Assembly: GCA_900766265.1 (NCBI GenBank)
Contig: CAAFUS010000003.1
Span: 124,001 to 188,000 of the forward strand
Source of the DNA: Pseudomonadaceae bacterium
GTDB taxonomy: Bacteria; Pseudomonadota; Gammaproteobacteria; Pseudomonadales; Pseudomonadaceae
Length of the DNA stretch: 64,000 nucleotides
Reading direction: 5' to 3'
The first letter of the stretch is position 1. Every line of letters begins with the position of its first letter. Shown here piece by piece: positions 46,043-53,827 of this stretch. The position numbers and the translations under genes are program-made. The notes below the pieces were generated by a model. The model worked only from the letters and a program-made list of their open reading frames with translations. It had not been told where the DNA came from and ran no database searches.

Positions 46043-46115
46043 GGATTAACCCTCAAGTAAGGCAGGCCGGCGCACTGAACCGCACCTCGAACAAAAACCT
46101 GCGCGAATGCTGCTT

Positions 46116-46143
46116 AGATAAGGGTCATTGTGGGAGATTCAAG
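46116..46143 (-). promoter_or_regulatory. Sigma-32 heat-shock promoter of clpB
   Basis: Minus strand CTTGAA (46143-46138), 13-base spacer, CCCTTATCT (46124-46116). This matches the RpoH consensus CTTGAA-N13-CCCCATNT well. It lies 74 bases before the clpB ATG. Confidence 0.8.
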
Positions 46144-46180
46144 CCGAACCGGACTGATTCAGGTCAGCTGAGAGCCGGGA

Positions 46181-46930
46181 TCAGCGGCCTTCGGTAGGGG
46201 CAATCCAGACCAGGCTGGCCAGCCTGCCAGTGCGCGGCGCCCGTCGGTACGAATAGAAGCGCGGCTCGCTGAAGGTGCAGAGTCCGCCGCCATGGACCGC
46301 CGTGACGCCGTGCGCAGCCAGGCGAATACGCGCCAGGGCGTAGAGGTCACCCAGCAAGCGCCCGGCGTTGGCGCTGGGCACGAAGGCATCCACCGCCTCC
46401 GGATGCTGGGCGACAAAGGCTTCACGCACCTCAGGCCCCACCTCGAACACTGCGGGGCTGATGGCCGGGCCCAGCCAGACGAGCAGCTGATCGGCCGGCA
46501 CCGCCAGCGCCTCTATCGTCGCCTCCAAGATGCCACCGGCGAGCCCGCGCCAGCCGGCGTGTGCCGCCGCCACACGGGTACCGTCCCGGTCGCAGAACAG
46601 CACCGGCAGGCAATCGGCGGTCAGCACCGCGCAGGCGATACCGGCGCGGGCAGTCCAGCAGGCATCCGCTTCGAGCGCCCGCTCGGGATCGGCCTCGACG
46701 GCGACGGTGGAATGGACCTGGCTCATCCAGGCAGGACGGCAACCCAAGGTATCGGCCAGTACACGTCGGTTGCAGGCCACTGCGACAGGATCGTCGCCCA
46801 CGTGGTCGCCCAGATTGAAAGTGTCGAAAGGCACCTGGCTGACGCCACCGCGGCGGGTGGTCACGCAGGCTTTTATCCGTGCGGGGGCAGGCCAATCTGG
46901 GACGATCCAGTCCTCCGACCAGGCGCTCAC
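46181..46930 (-). CDS. pgeF: Peptidoglycan editing factor PgeF (YfiH family)
   Basis: 249-residue laccase-domain protein. The active-site Cys and His are in CAVLTADCLPVLF and AAAHAGWRGLAGGI. In E. coli PgeF removes wrongly incorporated serine from peptidoglycan stem precursors; relatives have been reported as purine nucleoside phosphorylases or copper oxidases. I choose the GTG at 46930 that overlaps the rluD stop (GTGA), since it gives the short N-terminus SAWSEDWIVPDWPAP expected of the family; a 25-codon longer frame reaches 47005. It is translationally coupled to rluD. Confidence 0.87.
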   Translation of the reverse strand: MSAWSEDWIVPDWPAPARIKACVTTRRGGVSQVPFDTFNLGDHVGDDPVAVACNRRVLADTLGCRPAWMSQVHSTVAVEADPERALEADACWTARAGIACAVLTADCLPVLFCDRDGTRVAAAHAGWRGLAGGILEATIEALAVPADQLLVWLGPAISPAVFEVGPEVREAFVAQHPEAVDAFVPSANAGRLLGDLYALARIRLAAHGVTAVHGGGLCTFSEPRFYSYRRAPRTGRLASLVWIAPTEGR

Positions 46931-47901
46931 CCGACGAACGCCTCGCGGTCCTGCTGCAGCAGGGTCAGTAGCCAGACGAAATCGTCGGGCAGGGGCGACT
47001 CCCATTTCATCCGCTTTCCGGTCGCCGGATGGTCCAGTTCCAGGAAGCGCGCATGCAGCGCCTGTCGTGGGAAATCGCGCAGCGACTGCACCAGGGTCTG
47101 GCTCGCCGCCGGAGGAATGCGGAAACGCCCGCCGTAGACAGGATCGCCCACCAGCGGGAATCCCACGTGGGCCATGTGGACGCGAATCTGGTGCGTACGG
47201 CCGGTCTCCAGCTTGACCCGCACATGGGTGTGGGAGCGGAAGCGTTCGAGCACCCGGTAGTGGCTGACCGCCGGCTTGCCGCCGTCGACCACCGCCATAC
47301 GCTGGCGCTGCTGGCCATGGCGTCCGATCGGCGCATCGATGGTGGCGCCGGCGGTCACAACGCCGATCACGATGGCTTCGTAGATGCGACTGACGCTGCG
47401 CTGCTGCAGCTGCTCGACCAGGCGCGTCTGCGCCTGCAGCGTCTTGGCCACCACCATCAGGCCGGTGGTGTCCTTGTCCAGCCGATGGACGATGCCGGCA
47501 CGCGGCACGTTCACCAAATCAGGTACATGGTGCAGCAGGGCGTTGAGCAGCGTGCCGTCCGCATGGCCGGCGGCCGGATGCACCACCAGCCCGGCGGGCT
47601 TGTTCAGCACGAGGATGTGATCGTCCTCGAAGACGATGTCGAGCTCGATGTCCTGGGCGACCCACTCCCCCTGCGCCTGCTGTTCGGCGCTGAGCTCGAG
47701 CACCGAGCCGGCGTGCACCGTGTCGCGCGGGCGCAGCGACGCACCGTCGACCGTGAGCTGCCCATCCTTGATCCAGGCAGCCAGGCGCGAGCGCGAATGA
47801 TCGGAAAACAGCTGCGCCGCGACCTGATCGAAGCGCTGTCCGCCCAGTTCGAAAGGCACTTCTGCGCGCAGATGGATGGTCTGGTTCGGGATAGTGGGCA
47901 T
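46927..47901 (-). CDS. rluD: 23S rRNA pseudouridine synthase RluD
   Basis: 324-residue enzyme that makes pseudouridines 1911, 1915 and 1917 in helix 69 of 23S rRNA. An S4-like RNA-binding domain (RFDQVAAQLFSDHSRSRLAAWIKDGQL) precedes the catalytic core with the Asp in IVHRLDKDTTGLMVVAKT and KLETGRTHQIRVH. The start MPTIPNQTIHLRAEV at 47901 fits the family; a 21-codon longer in-frame start at 47964 is possible. It is divergent from bamD and overlaps pgeF by 4 bases. Confidence 0.93.
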   Translation of the reverse strand: MPTIPNQTIHLRAEVPFELGGQRFDQVAAQLFSDHSRSRLAAWIKDGQLTVDGASLRPRDTVHAGSVLELSAEQQAQGEWVAQDIELDIVFEDDHILVLNKPAGLVVHPAAGHADGTLLNALLHHVPDLVNVPRAGIVHRLDKDTTGLMVVAKTLQAQTRLVEQLQQRSVSRIYEAIVIGVVTAGATIDAPIGRHGQQRQRMAVVDGGKPAVSHYRVLERFRSHTHVRVKLETGRTHQIRVHMAHVGFPLVGDPVYGGRFRIPPAASQTLVQSLRDFPRQALHARFLELDHPATGKRMKWESPLPDDFVWLLTLLQQDREAFVG

Positions 47902-48047
47902 AGAGGACTGCGGCGAGGGCGCCGCCTTTGGTTCGGCTGCGCGCTTTATGTTTAAATACGGCATCTTTGTCCCGGCACTCCGGGGCGCCCATCATAACAG
48001 GACGGCTGCGCACGAGACAGCCAGCCGTCACAGGGACGCAAGCCGCC

Positions 48048-49046
48048 ATGCCAGTGAAACACCTGCTGCTTATCGCCATCCTCGCCCTCACCGCCGCCTG
48101 CTCCTCCAACGAACCCATCAGCGAGAATCTGAGCGAAGCGGAACTGTATCAGCGCGCCCAAACGGACCTGGACAACCGCAACTACACCAGCGCCATCAAC
48201 AACCTCAAGGCACTGGAGTCGCGCTACCCCTTCGGCCGTTTCGCCGAGCAGGCGCAGCTGGAATTGATCTACGCCAACTACCGCAACCAAGAGCCCGCCG
48301 CGGCCCGTTCCGCCGCCGAGCGCTTCATCCGGCTGCACCCGCAACACCCGAACGTCGACTACGCCTACTACCTCAAGGGCCTGGCCTCCTTCGACCAGGA
48401 CCGCGGCCTGCTGGCGCGCTTCCTCCCGCTGGACATGACCAAGCGCGATCCGGGCGCGGCGCGCGACTCGTTCAACGAATTCGCACAGCTGACCGCGCGC
48501 TACCCCAACAGCCGCTACGCGCCGGACGCCAAGGCGCGGATGATCTACCTGCGCAACCTGCTGGCCGCCAACGAGATCCACGTGGCCCACTACTATCTCA
48601 AGCGCCAGGCCTATGTGGCCGCCGCCAATCGCGGCCGCTACGTGGTGGAGAACTTTCAGGAAACGCCGTCGGTCGGCGATGGTCTGGCAGTGATGACCGA
48701 AGCCTACCAGCGCATGGGTCTCGAGGAGCCGGCCGCGAGCAGCCTCGCCGCCCTGAAACTGAACTACCCCGATCACCCCAGCCTGCGTGACGGACAGTTC
48801 GTGCCGCGCGAGCGCGAAGAGGACTCGCGCTCCTGGCTGGCCAGGGCCACCCTCGGCCTGATCGATAGCGACGTGCCGCGGCCGCAGAGCGCCACCCGCG
48901 CCAGCCAGGACGTGATCCGCCAGTACGAGAATGCCCAGCAGGACCTGCCGCGCGATCTGTTGCCCGAGCTCGAAGAAGCCGCCCAGCAGGACGAAAGCCC
49001 GCGCCGCTCGTGGTGGAGCCGCCTCACCTTCGGCCTGTTCGACTAA
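48048..49046 (+). CDS. bamD: BamD outer-membrane assembly lipoprotein
   Basis: 332-residue periplasmic lipoprotein of the beta-barrel assembly complex, essential in most Gram-negatives. The signal peptide (MPVKHLLLIAILALTAAC) ends at the lipidated Cys18. TPR repeats follow, with LYQRAQTDLDNRNYTSAINN and ALESRYPFGRFAEQAQLELI typical of BamD/ComL. The C-terminus is longer than E. coli BamD (245 residues), carrying a charged tail to WWSRLTFGLFD, as in Pseudomonas. The ATG at 48048 is chosen because it starts the signal peptide. Confidence 0.94.
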   Translation: MPVKHLLLIAILALTAACSSNEPISENLSEAELYQRAQTDLDNRNYTSAINNLKALESRYPFGRFAEQAQLELIYANYRNQEPAAARSAAERFIRLHPQHPNVDYAYYLKGLASFDQDRGLLARFLPLDMTKRDPGAARDSFNEFAQLTARYPNSRYAPDAKARMIYLRNLLAANEIHVAHYYLKRQAYVAAANRGRYVVENFQETPSVGDGLAVMTEAYQRMGLEEPAASSLAALKLNYPDHPSLRDGQFVPREREEDSRSWLARATLGLIDSDVPRPQSATRASQDVIRQYENAQQDLPRDLLPELEEAAQQDESPRRSWWSRLTFGLFD

Positions 49047-49082
49047 GCCTGCTGCGGCGCCCGCAAGGGTCGATTCAGCACA

Positions 49083-49110
49083 CCAGAGCCCGGCACCTGC
49101 CGGGCTCTGG
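49083..49110 (+). terminator. Strong hairpin after bamD
   Basis: CCAGAGCCCGGC and GCCGGGCTCTGG form a perfect 12-bp stem with a 4-base loop, 37 bases after bamD and 33 before the PP0621-family gene. There is no T-run, so it may partly terminate or protect the bamD mRNA while letting some transcription continue. Confidence 0.6.
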
Positions 49111-49142
49111 GCGACATCCAACCCGGTTTCTGGAAGCGTGCC

Positions 49143-49382
49143 ATGGGTCTGTTTCGTCTGTTGATACTGATCGCGCTGATCGCGGCGGCCTTCTGGCTGT
49201 GGCGCCGGCTCATGCACAAGAAGCCGCCCCTCAAGCCCAATGCCGAGCCAGACGCCGCACCGATGGTGCGCTGTGCCCATTGTGGCGTGCATGTCCCTCG
49301 CCAGCAGGCGCTACTGGCCCACGACCAATGGTTCTGCAGCCGAGCCCACCTGGAGCAGGGCGAGAAAGACGGTGCCCGATAA
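49143..49382 (+). CDS. PP0621 family protein (membrane-anchored zinc ribbon)
   Basis: 79-residue protein. One N-terminal membrane helix (GLFRLLILIALIAAAFWLWR) is followed by a short linker and a cytoplasmic treble-clef-like motif RCAHCGVHVP...WFCSRAH, likely binding zinc. NCBI names this family PP0621. It precedes pilS and overlaps its GTG by 11 bases, a conserved arrangement in Pseudomonas as I recall, which hints at a link with PilSR signalling. Function unknown. Confidence 0.82.
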   Translation: MGLFRLLILIALIAAAFWLWRRLMHKKPPLKPNAEPDAAPMVRCAHCGVHVPRQQALLAHDQWFCSRAHLEQGEKDGAR

Positions 49383-50964
49383 GCCCCTGACACTCGGCGG
49401 TAGTCAGGGTCGGCGTATCCTTCGCCTTTATCATCTCTATCGCCTCACCATCGGTCTGGCGCTGGTGCTGCTGGTCAGCAGCGACCTGCACAGCGACCTG
49501 CTGGAAATGGCCAACCCGACACTGTTCCGCCAAGGCGCCTGGCTCTATCTGGCGCTGAACATGCTTGCCGCGGTCATGATTCAGAATCCTCGCCGCGGCG
49601 GCTATGTCTTCGTGCTCGCAGTGCTCGACGTCAGCCTGCTGTCGGCGCTGTTCTACTTCGCCGGCGGCACGCCGAGCGGCATCGGCAACCTGCTGATCAT
49701 CGCCGTGGCAATCGCCAACATCCTCCTGCGCGGGCGGATCGGCCTGCTGGTCGCCGCCGTCGCCGCGATCGGGCTGATCTACCTGACCTTCTACCTCAGC
49801 CTGAGCGTGCCGGCGGCCAACGGCCAGTTCGTTCAGGCCGCCGCCCTCGGCACCCTGTGCTTCGCCGCGGCTCTGCTCGTTCAGGAGCTGACCAAGCGCC
49901 TGCAGCTGAGCGAAACCCTCGCTCAGCAGCGCGCCGAGGACGTCGCCAACCTCGAGGCGCTCAATGCGCTGATCCTACAGCGCATGCGCACCGGCATCCT
50001 GGTGGTGGACCGCCACAACCGCATACTACTGGCCAACCAGGGAGCGCTCAGCATGCTTGGCCAGGAAACGCTGGCCGGCCAGCTCCTGGATCCGCTCTGC
50101 CCGGAACTGGCCAAGCGCCTGCAACAGTGGCACCACAACCCCACCCGGCGCCCGGCGAGCCTACAGAGTAACGACAGCGGCCCAACGCTGCAGCCGAGCT
50201 TCGCCTCCCTGCAGCACGGAGAGCAGCACGACACCCTGATTTTCCTGGAAGACATCTCGCAGATCGCGCAGCAGGCCCAGCAGCTCAAGCTCGCCTCGCT
50301 CGGGCGCCTCACCGCCGGCATCGCCCACGAGATCCGCAACCCGCTGGGGGCAATCAGCCATGCCGCCCAGCTGCTGCAGGAGTCCGAGGAGCTGGACGGT
50401 CCGGATCGCCGCCTGGCGCAGATCATCCAGGATCACTCCCGCCGAATGAACCTGGTCATCGAGAACGTCCTGCAGCTGTCGCGCAGGCGCCAGTCGGAAC
50501 CCCAGCTGCTGGACCTCAAGTACTGGCTGCACCGCTTCGCCGGCGAGTTCCGGGTCGGGTTGTCGGCCAACCAGTCCCTGCACGTCGAAACCAGCGGCAG
50601 CTCCCTGCAGACACGCATGGACCCCAACCAGCTGATCCAGGTACTGACCAACCTGGTGCAGAACGGCCTGCGCTTCAGCGGCAAGCGACACGCGCAGGCT
50701 CAGGTCTGGCTGCGCCTGTTTCGCGACGCCGACAGCGATCTGCCGGTAGTGGAAATCCTCGACGATGGCCCTGGCGTCTCGGACGAGCAGCGCCAGCACA
50801 TCTTCGAGCCGTTCTTTACCACCGAGGCCAAGGGCACCGGCCTGGGCCTGTACATCTCTCGCGAGTTGTGCGAAAGCAACCAGGCGCGCTTGGACTACCG
50901 CCCCCGCGAGGGAGGCGGCAGCTGCTTCCGCATTTTCTTCGCCCACCCGCGCAAGCTCAGCTGA
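49372..50964 (+). CDS. pilS: PilS, sensor histidine kinase for type IV pili
   Basis: 530-residue polar membrane kinase that senses PilA levels in the inner membrane and phosphorylates PilR. Six membrane helices occupy about residues 20-170, a PAS domain about 190-290, then the HisKA box GIAHEIRNPLGAISHAAQLL with His319, the same residue number as in P. aeruginosa PilS. The ATPase part has MDPNQLIQVLTNLVQNGLRFS, DDGPGV and GTGLGLYISRELCESN. The start is the GTG at 49372; the longer frame to 49240 overlaps PP0621. pilA itself is not in this window. Confidence 0.93.
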   Translation: MPDKPLTLGGSQGRRILRLYHLYRLTIGLALVLLVSSDLHSDLLEMANPTLFRQGAWLYLALNMLAAVMIQNPRRGGYVFVLAVLDVSLLSALFYFAGGTPSGIGNLLIIAVAIANILLRGRIGLLVAAVAAIGLIYLTFYLSLSVPAANGQFVQAAALGTLCFAAALLVQELTKRLQLSETLAQQRAEDVANLEALNALILQRMRTGILVVDRHNRILLANQGALSMLGQETLAGQLLDPLCPELAKRLQQWHHNPTRRPASLQSNDSGPTLQPSFASLQHGEQHDTLIFLEDISQIAQQAQQLKLASLGRLTAGIAHEIRNPLGAISHAAQLLQESEELDGPDRRLAQIIQDHSRRMNLVIENVLQLSRRRQSEPQLLDLKYWLHRFAGEFRVGLSANQSLHVETSGSSLQTRMDPNQLIQVLTNLVQNGLRFSGKRHAQAQVWLRLFRDADSDLPVVEILDDGPGVSDEQRQHIFEPFFTTEAKGTGLGLYISRELCESNQARLDYRPREGGGSCFRIFFAHPRKLS

Positions 50965-51041
50965 ACCGATTCGCCCATGGCGTGGCAACAGGTCACACAA
51001 CGGCCACGCCCCTGCGTACAGTCAGCCAGCTAAGGGTTAAC

Positions 51042-51092
51042 ATGAACGACAACACCCCAGACCACCCGCCAGGACTGCAGACCGATACATGA
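51042..51092 (+). CDS. Upstream mini-ORF coupled to pilR
   Basis: A 16-codon frame MNDNTPDHPPGLQTDT starts at an ATG with AAGGG 5 bases before it and ends with a TGA that overlaps the pilR ATG (ATGA). pilR has only a distant AGGA of its own, so this mini-ORF may deliver ribosomes to pilR. It could be a leader peptide or the relic of a longer PilR start in another frame. Not seen in P. aeruginosa as far as I recall. Confidence 0.4.
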   Translation: MNDNTPDHPPGLQTDT

Positions 51093-52429
51093 CTGCCCGC
51101 CAGAAAGCGCTGATCATCGATGACGAGCCGGATATCCGGGAACTGCTGGAAATCACCCTCGGCCGCATGAAGCTCGACACGCGCAGTGCACGCAACGTCA
51201 AGGAAGCGCGTGAATGCCTCGCCCGGGAACCTTACGACCTCTGCCTCACCGACATGCGCCTCCCCGATGGCACCGGGCTCGAAATCGTTCAGTACATCCA
51301 GCAGCAGCATCCGCAGCTACCCGTCGCGATGATCACCGCCTACGGCAGCCTGGACACCGCGATCAACGCGCTCAAGGCCGGTGCCTTCGACTTTCTGACC
51401 AAGCCGGTCGACCTCAATCGCTTGCGCGAACTGGTCAGCACCGCCTTGAAGCTTCGCGAAGCCAGCACCGAGGAAGTACCGGTCGACAGCCGCCTGCTCG
51501 GCGAATCGCCGCCGATGAAGGCGCTGCGCAAACAGATCGGCAAGCTGGCGCGCAGCCAGGCGCCGGTCTACATCAGCGGTGAGTCGGGCAGCGGCAAGGA
51601 ATTGGTGGCCCGACTGATCCACGAGCAGGGCCCGCGTCGCGATGGCGCCTTCGTACCGGTCAACTGCGGCGCCATACCCTCCGAGCTGATGGAAAGCGAG
51701 TTCTTCGGTCACAAGAAAGGCAGCTTTACCGGCGCCACCGAGGAGAAGCTCGGCCTGTTCCAGACGGCCAACGGCGGCACCCTCTTCCTCGACGAGGTGG
51801 CCGACCTGCCGCTGCCCATGCAGGTCAAACTGCTGCGCGCGATCCAGGAAAAGGCCGTGCGGGCCGTCGGCGGCCAGCACGAGCTACTGGTCGACGTGCG
51901 CATCCTCTGCGCCACCCACAAGGACCTGGCCACCGAGGTGAGCGCCGGCCGGTTCCGCCAGGACCTCTACTACCGCCTCAACGTGATCGAGCTGCGCGTG
52001 CCGCCGTTGCGTGAGCGCCGCGAAGACATCGCCCAGCTGGCGACCGTAATGCTCCAGCGCCTGGCCAAGGATTACGGCGAGAGCGCTGCCAAGCTTCATC
52101 CCGATGCCCTGGAAAAGCTGAAGAACTATCGGTTTCCCGGCAACGTGCGGGAACTGGAGAATATGCTCGAACGCGCCTACACGCTCTGCGAGGACGACCA
52201 GATCAAGCCGAGCGACCTGCGCCTGGCCGATGCGACCGGTGCTACGGAAAAGGGCGAAGCCAGCCTGGCGCAGATCGACAACCTGGAAGATCACCTGGAA
52301 GAGATCGAACGCAAGCTGATCATGCAGGCACTGGAGGAGACGCGCTGGAATCGTACAGCAGCCGCCCAGCGCCTGGGCCTGAGCTTTCGCTCGATGCGCT
52401 ACCGGCTGAAGAAGCTCGGCCTGGACTGA
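51089..52429 (+). CDS. pilR: PilR, NtrC-family response regulator of pilA
   Basis: 446-residue sigma-54 activator. The receiver domain has Asp11/Asp12 and phospho-acceptor Asp55 in LTDMRLPDGTG. The AAA+ domain has Walker A GESGSGKE, the sigma-54 contact loop as GSFTGA and FLDEVADLP. The C-terminal Fis-type HTH ends NRTAAAQRLGLSFRSMRYRLKKLGLD. It drives pilA and other genes from RpoN promoters. The ATG at 51089 gives MTARQKALIIDDEP, the family start. It ends at a strong intrinsic terminator. Confidence 0.95.
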   Translation: MTARQKALIIDDEPDIRELLEITLGRMKLDTRSARNVKEARECLAREPYDLCLTDMRLPDGTGLEIVQYIQQQHPQLPVAMITAYGSLDTAINALKAGAFDFLTKPVDLNRLRELVSTALKLREASTEEVPVDSRLLGESPPMKALRKQIGKLARSQAPVYISGESGSGKELVARLIHEQGPRRDGAFVPVNCGAIPSELMESEFFGHKKGSFTGATEEKLGLFQTANGGTLFLDEVADLPLPMQVKLLRAIQEKAVRAVGGQHELLVDVRILCATHKDLATEVSAGRFRQDLYYRLNVIELRVPPLRERREDIAQLATVMLQRLAKDYGESAAKLHPDALEKLKNYRFPGNVRELENMLERAYTLCEDDQIKPSDLRLADATGATEKGEASLAQIDNLEDHLEEIERKLIMQALEETRWNRTAAAQRLGLSFRSMRYRLKKLGLD

Positions 52430-52444
52430 AGGACCGAGAGGAAA

Positions 52445-52483
52445 AAGGGGACACGCCCGCATGAGGCCGTCCCCTTCTTTTTT
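52445..52483. terminator. Intrinsic terminator after pilR
   Basis: AAGGGGAC and GTCCCCTT form an 8-bp stem with a 16-base loop, followed by CTTTTTT on the plus strand and preceded by AAAAA, so it can work for pilR and for the convergent DUF2333 gene. Confidence 0.88.
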
Positions 52484-52493
52484 GGCGATCGCC

Positions 52494-53552
52494 TCAGCCC
52501 TGGGCGAGCAGGTTGCGCAGGTCGATGATCGCGGCGTTGGCGCGGGAGATGTAGTTGGCCATCACCAGCGAATGGTTGGCCAGCAGCCCGTAGCCGCTGC
52601 CGTTTAGCACCATCGGACTCCAGAGCGGCTCCTGGGCGGCCTCGAGCTCCCGAATGATCTGCCGTACGCTGATCGTCGCGTTCTTCTTGGCCAGCACGTC
52701 GGCGAAGTCCACCTCGATCGCGCGTAGCAGGTGCGACAGCGCCCAGGCTTGGCCGCGCGCCTCGTAGAACACGTTGTCAATCTGCAGCCAGGGCGTGACC
52801 ACGACCTCTTCCTTGACCTGAGGCACGACGCCCGCCTCGACCTGCTCGGGGTCGGTGTTGCTGTTCAGGCGTACGCGCCCGACACTCGCCGACAACCGCT
52901 GGGACAGCGACCCCAGCCGCGTGTTGACGTCACCCAGCCAGTTGTTGAGGTTGTCGGCACGGGTATAGAACAGCGCCTGCGGCTCAGGCGCGCTCAGCCG
53001 CCCGAGATAACGATCCAGCGCCCGGATGCCTTCGCGGTATTCCGACTCTGACGCCGGCAACGCCCAGCTGCGGTTGTTGAAGTGGAACAGCGGCTCGCCC
53101 TTGGCGAGGTCCGGATCCTCGGTCGACTGGGACTGGGAACGGGCGAAATCCTTGCGCAGGGCCCGGGTCAGGTCGCGCACCTGCACCAGCACGCCGTACT
53201 CCCAGCTGGGCATGTTGTCGAGCCAGACACCGGGCGGCGCGATGTCGTTGGTCAAGTACCCACCGGGCTTGTCCAGCAGCGTGCTGGCGACACGACGCAG
53301 GGTCGCGACCGTGGTGTAGCCGTTCACCAGCGGGCGCTGCGACGCCTCGGACATCTCGCGGGCGTTCTGCTGTACGGAGAAGGAGCCGGGTTCGCGGCTC
53401 CAGTACCAACCGAGGATCAGAACCACCAGCAGGTAAAGCCCCAGCAGCAGGGCCAGGCCACGCAGCAGCGGATTGTCGACCCATCGGCCGGTTCGCGTAG
53501 AGCCATCGGGCGAGCGACCGAAGCGACCGCCGCGATTCTTCCAGTCCAGCAT
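52494..53552 (-). CDS. DUF2333 family membrane protein
   Basis: 352-residue protein with one membrane helix (residues about 27-51, NPLLRGLALLLGLYLLVVLI) and a large periplasmic, mostly helical domain. The conserved DUF2333 blocks include GGYLTNDIAPPGVWLDNMP, WEYGVLVQVRDLTRALR and DNVFYEARGQAWALSHLLRA. No enzymatic motif is apparent and function is unknown to me. The C-terminus (RANAAIIDLRNLLAQG) abuts the pilR terminator. Divergent from the diguanylate cyclase gene. Confidence 0.85.
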   Translation of the reverse strand: MLDWKNRGGRFGRSPDGSTRTGRWVDNPLLRGLALLLGLYLLVVLILGWYWSREPGSFSVQQNAREMSEASQRPLVNGYTTVATLRRVASTLLDKPGGYLTNDIAPPGVWLDNMPSWEYGVLVQVRDLTRALRKDFARSQSQSTEDPDLAKGEPLFHFNNRSWALPASESEYREGIRALDRYLGRLSAPEPQALFYTRADNLNNWLGDVNTRLGSLSQRLSASVGRVRLNSNTDPEQVEAGVVPQVKEEVVVTPWLQIDNVFYEARGQAWALSHLLRAIEVDFADVLAKKNATISVRQIIRELEAAQEPLWSPMVLNGSGYGLLANHSLVMANYISRANAAIIDLRNLLAQG

Positions 53553-53827
53553 GTAATGTGTCCTTTCTCTCGAATTGATCGTTCGACCGCAAGGCCGAGA
53601 CAGGGTTGCGATGCAGGTCCCGCACTATAGCGCAGGCTGCGGCATGCTCCGCGTCACAACATCCGACGGCGCGGGTAAAAACCGCGACTGGCACGGCGGG
53701 CAACGGTGGTAGCATTAGGCCATGCTCCACCTTCGACAGCACTGAACAGCCTACCTGCCACGCCTCCTCCCGAGCCGGCCCCGCCCTGTTCATCGCTGTT
53801 CGACCACGGCGCTCCCAGGAAGCCAGC

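Noticed and set aside
47928..48047. 40-codon N-terminal extension of BamD
   Set aside because: It would put the lipoprotein signal peptide inside the protein.
52494..53552. DUF2333 protein as part of the pil cluster
   Set aside because: It is on the opposite strand behind a strong bidirectional terminator and has no pilin-related motif.
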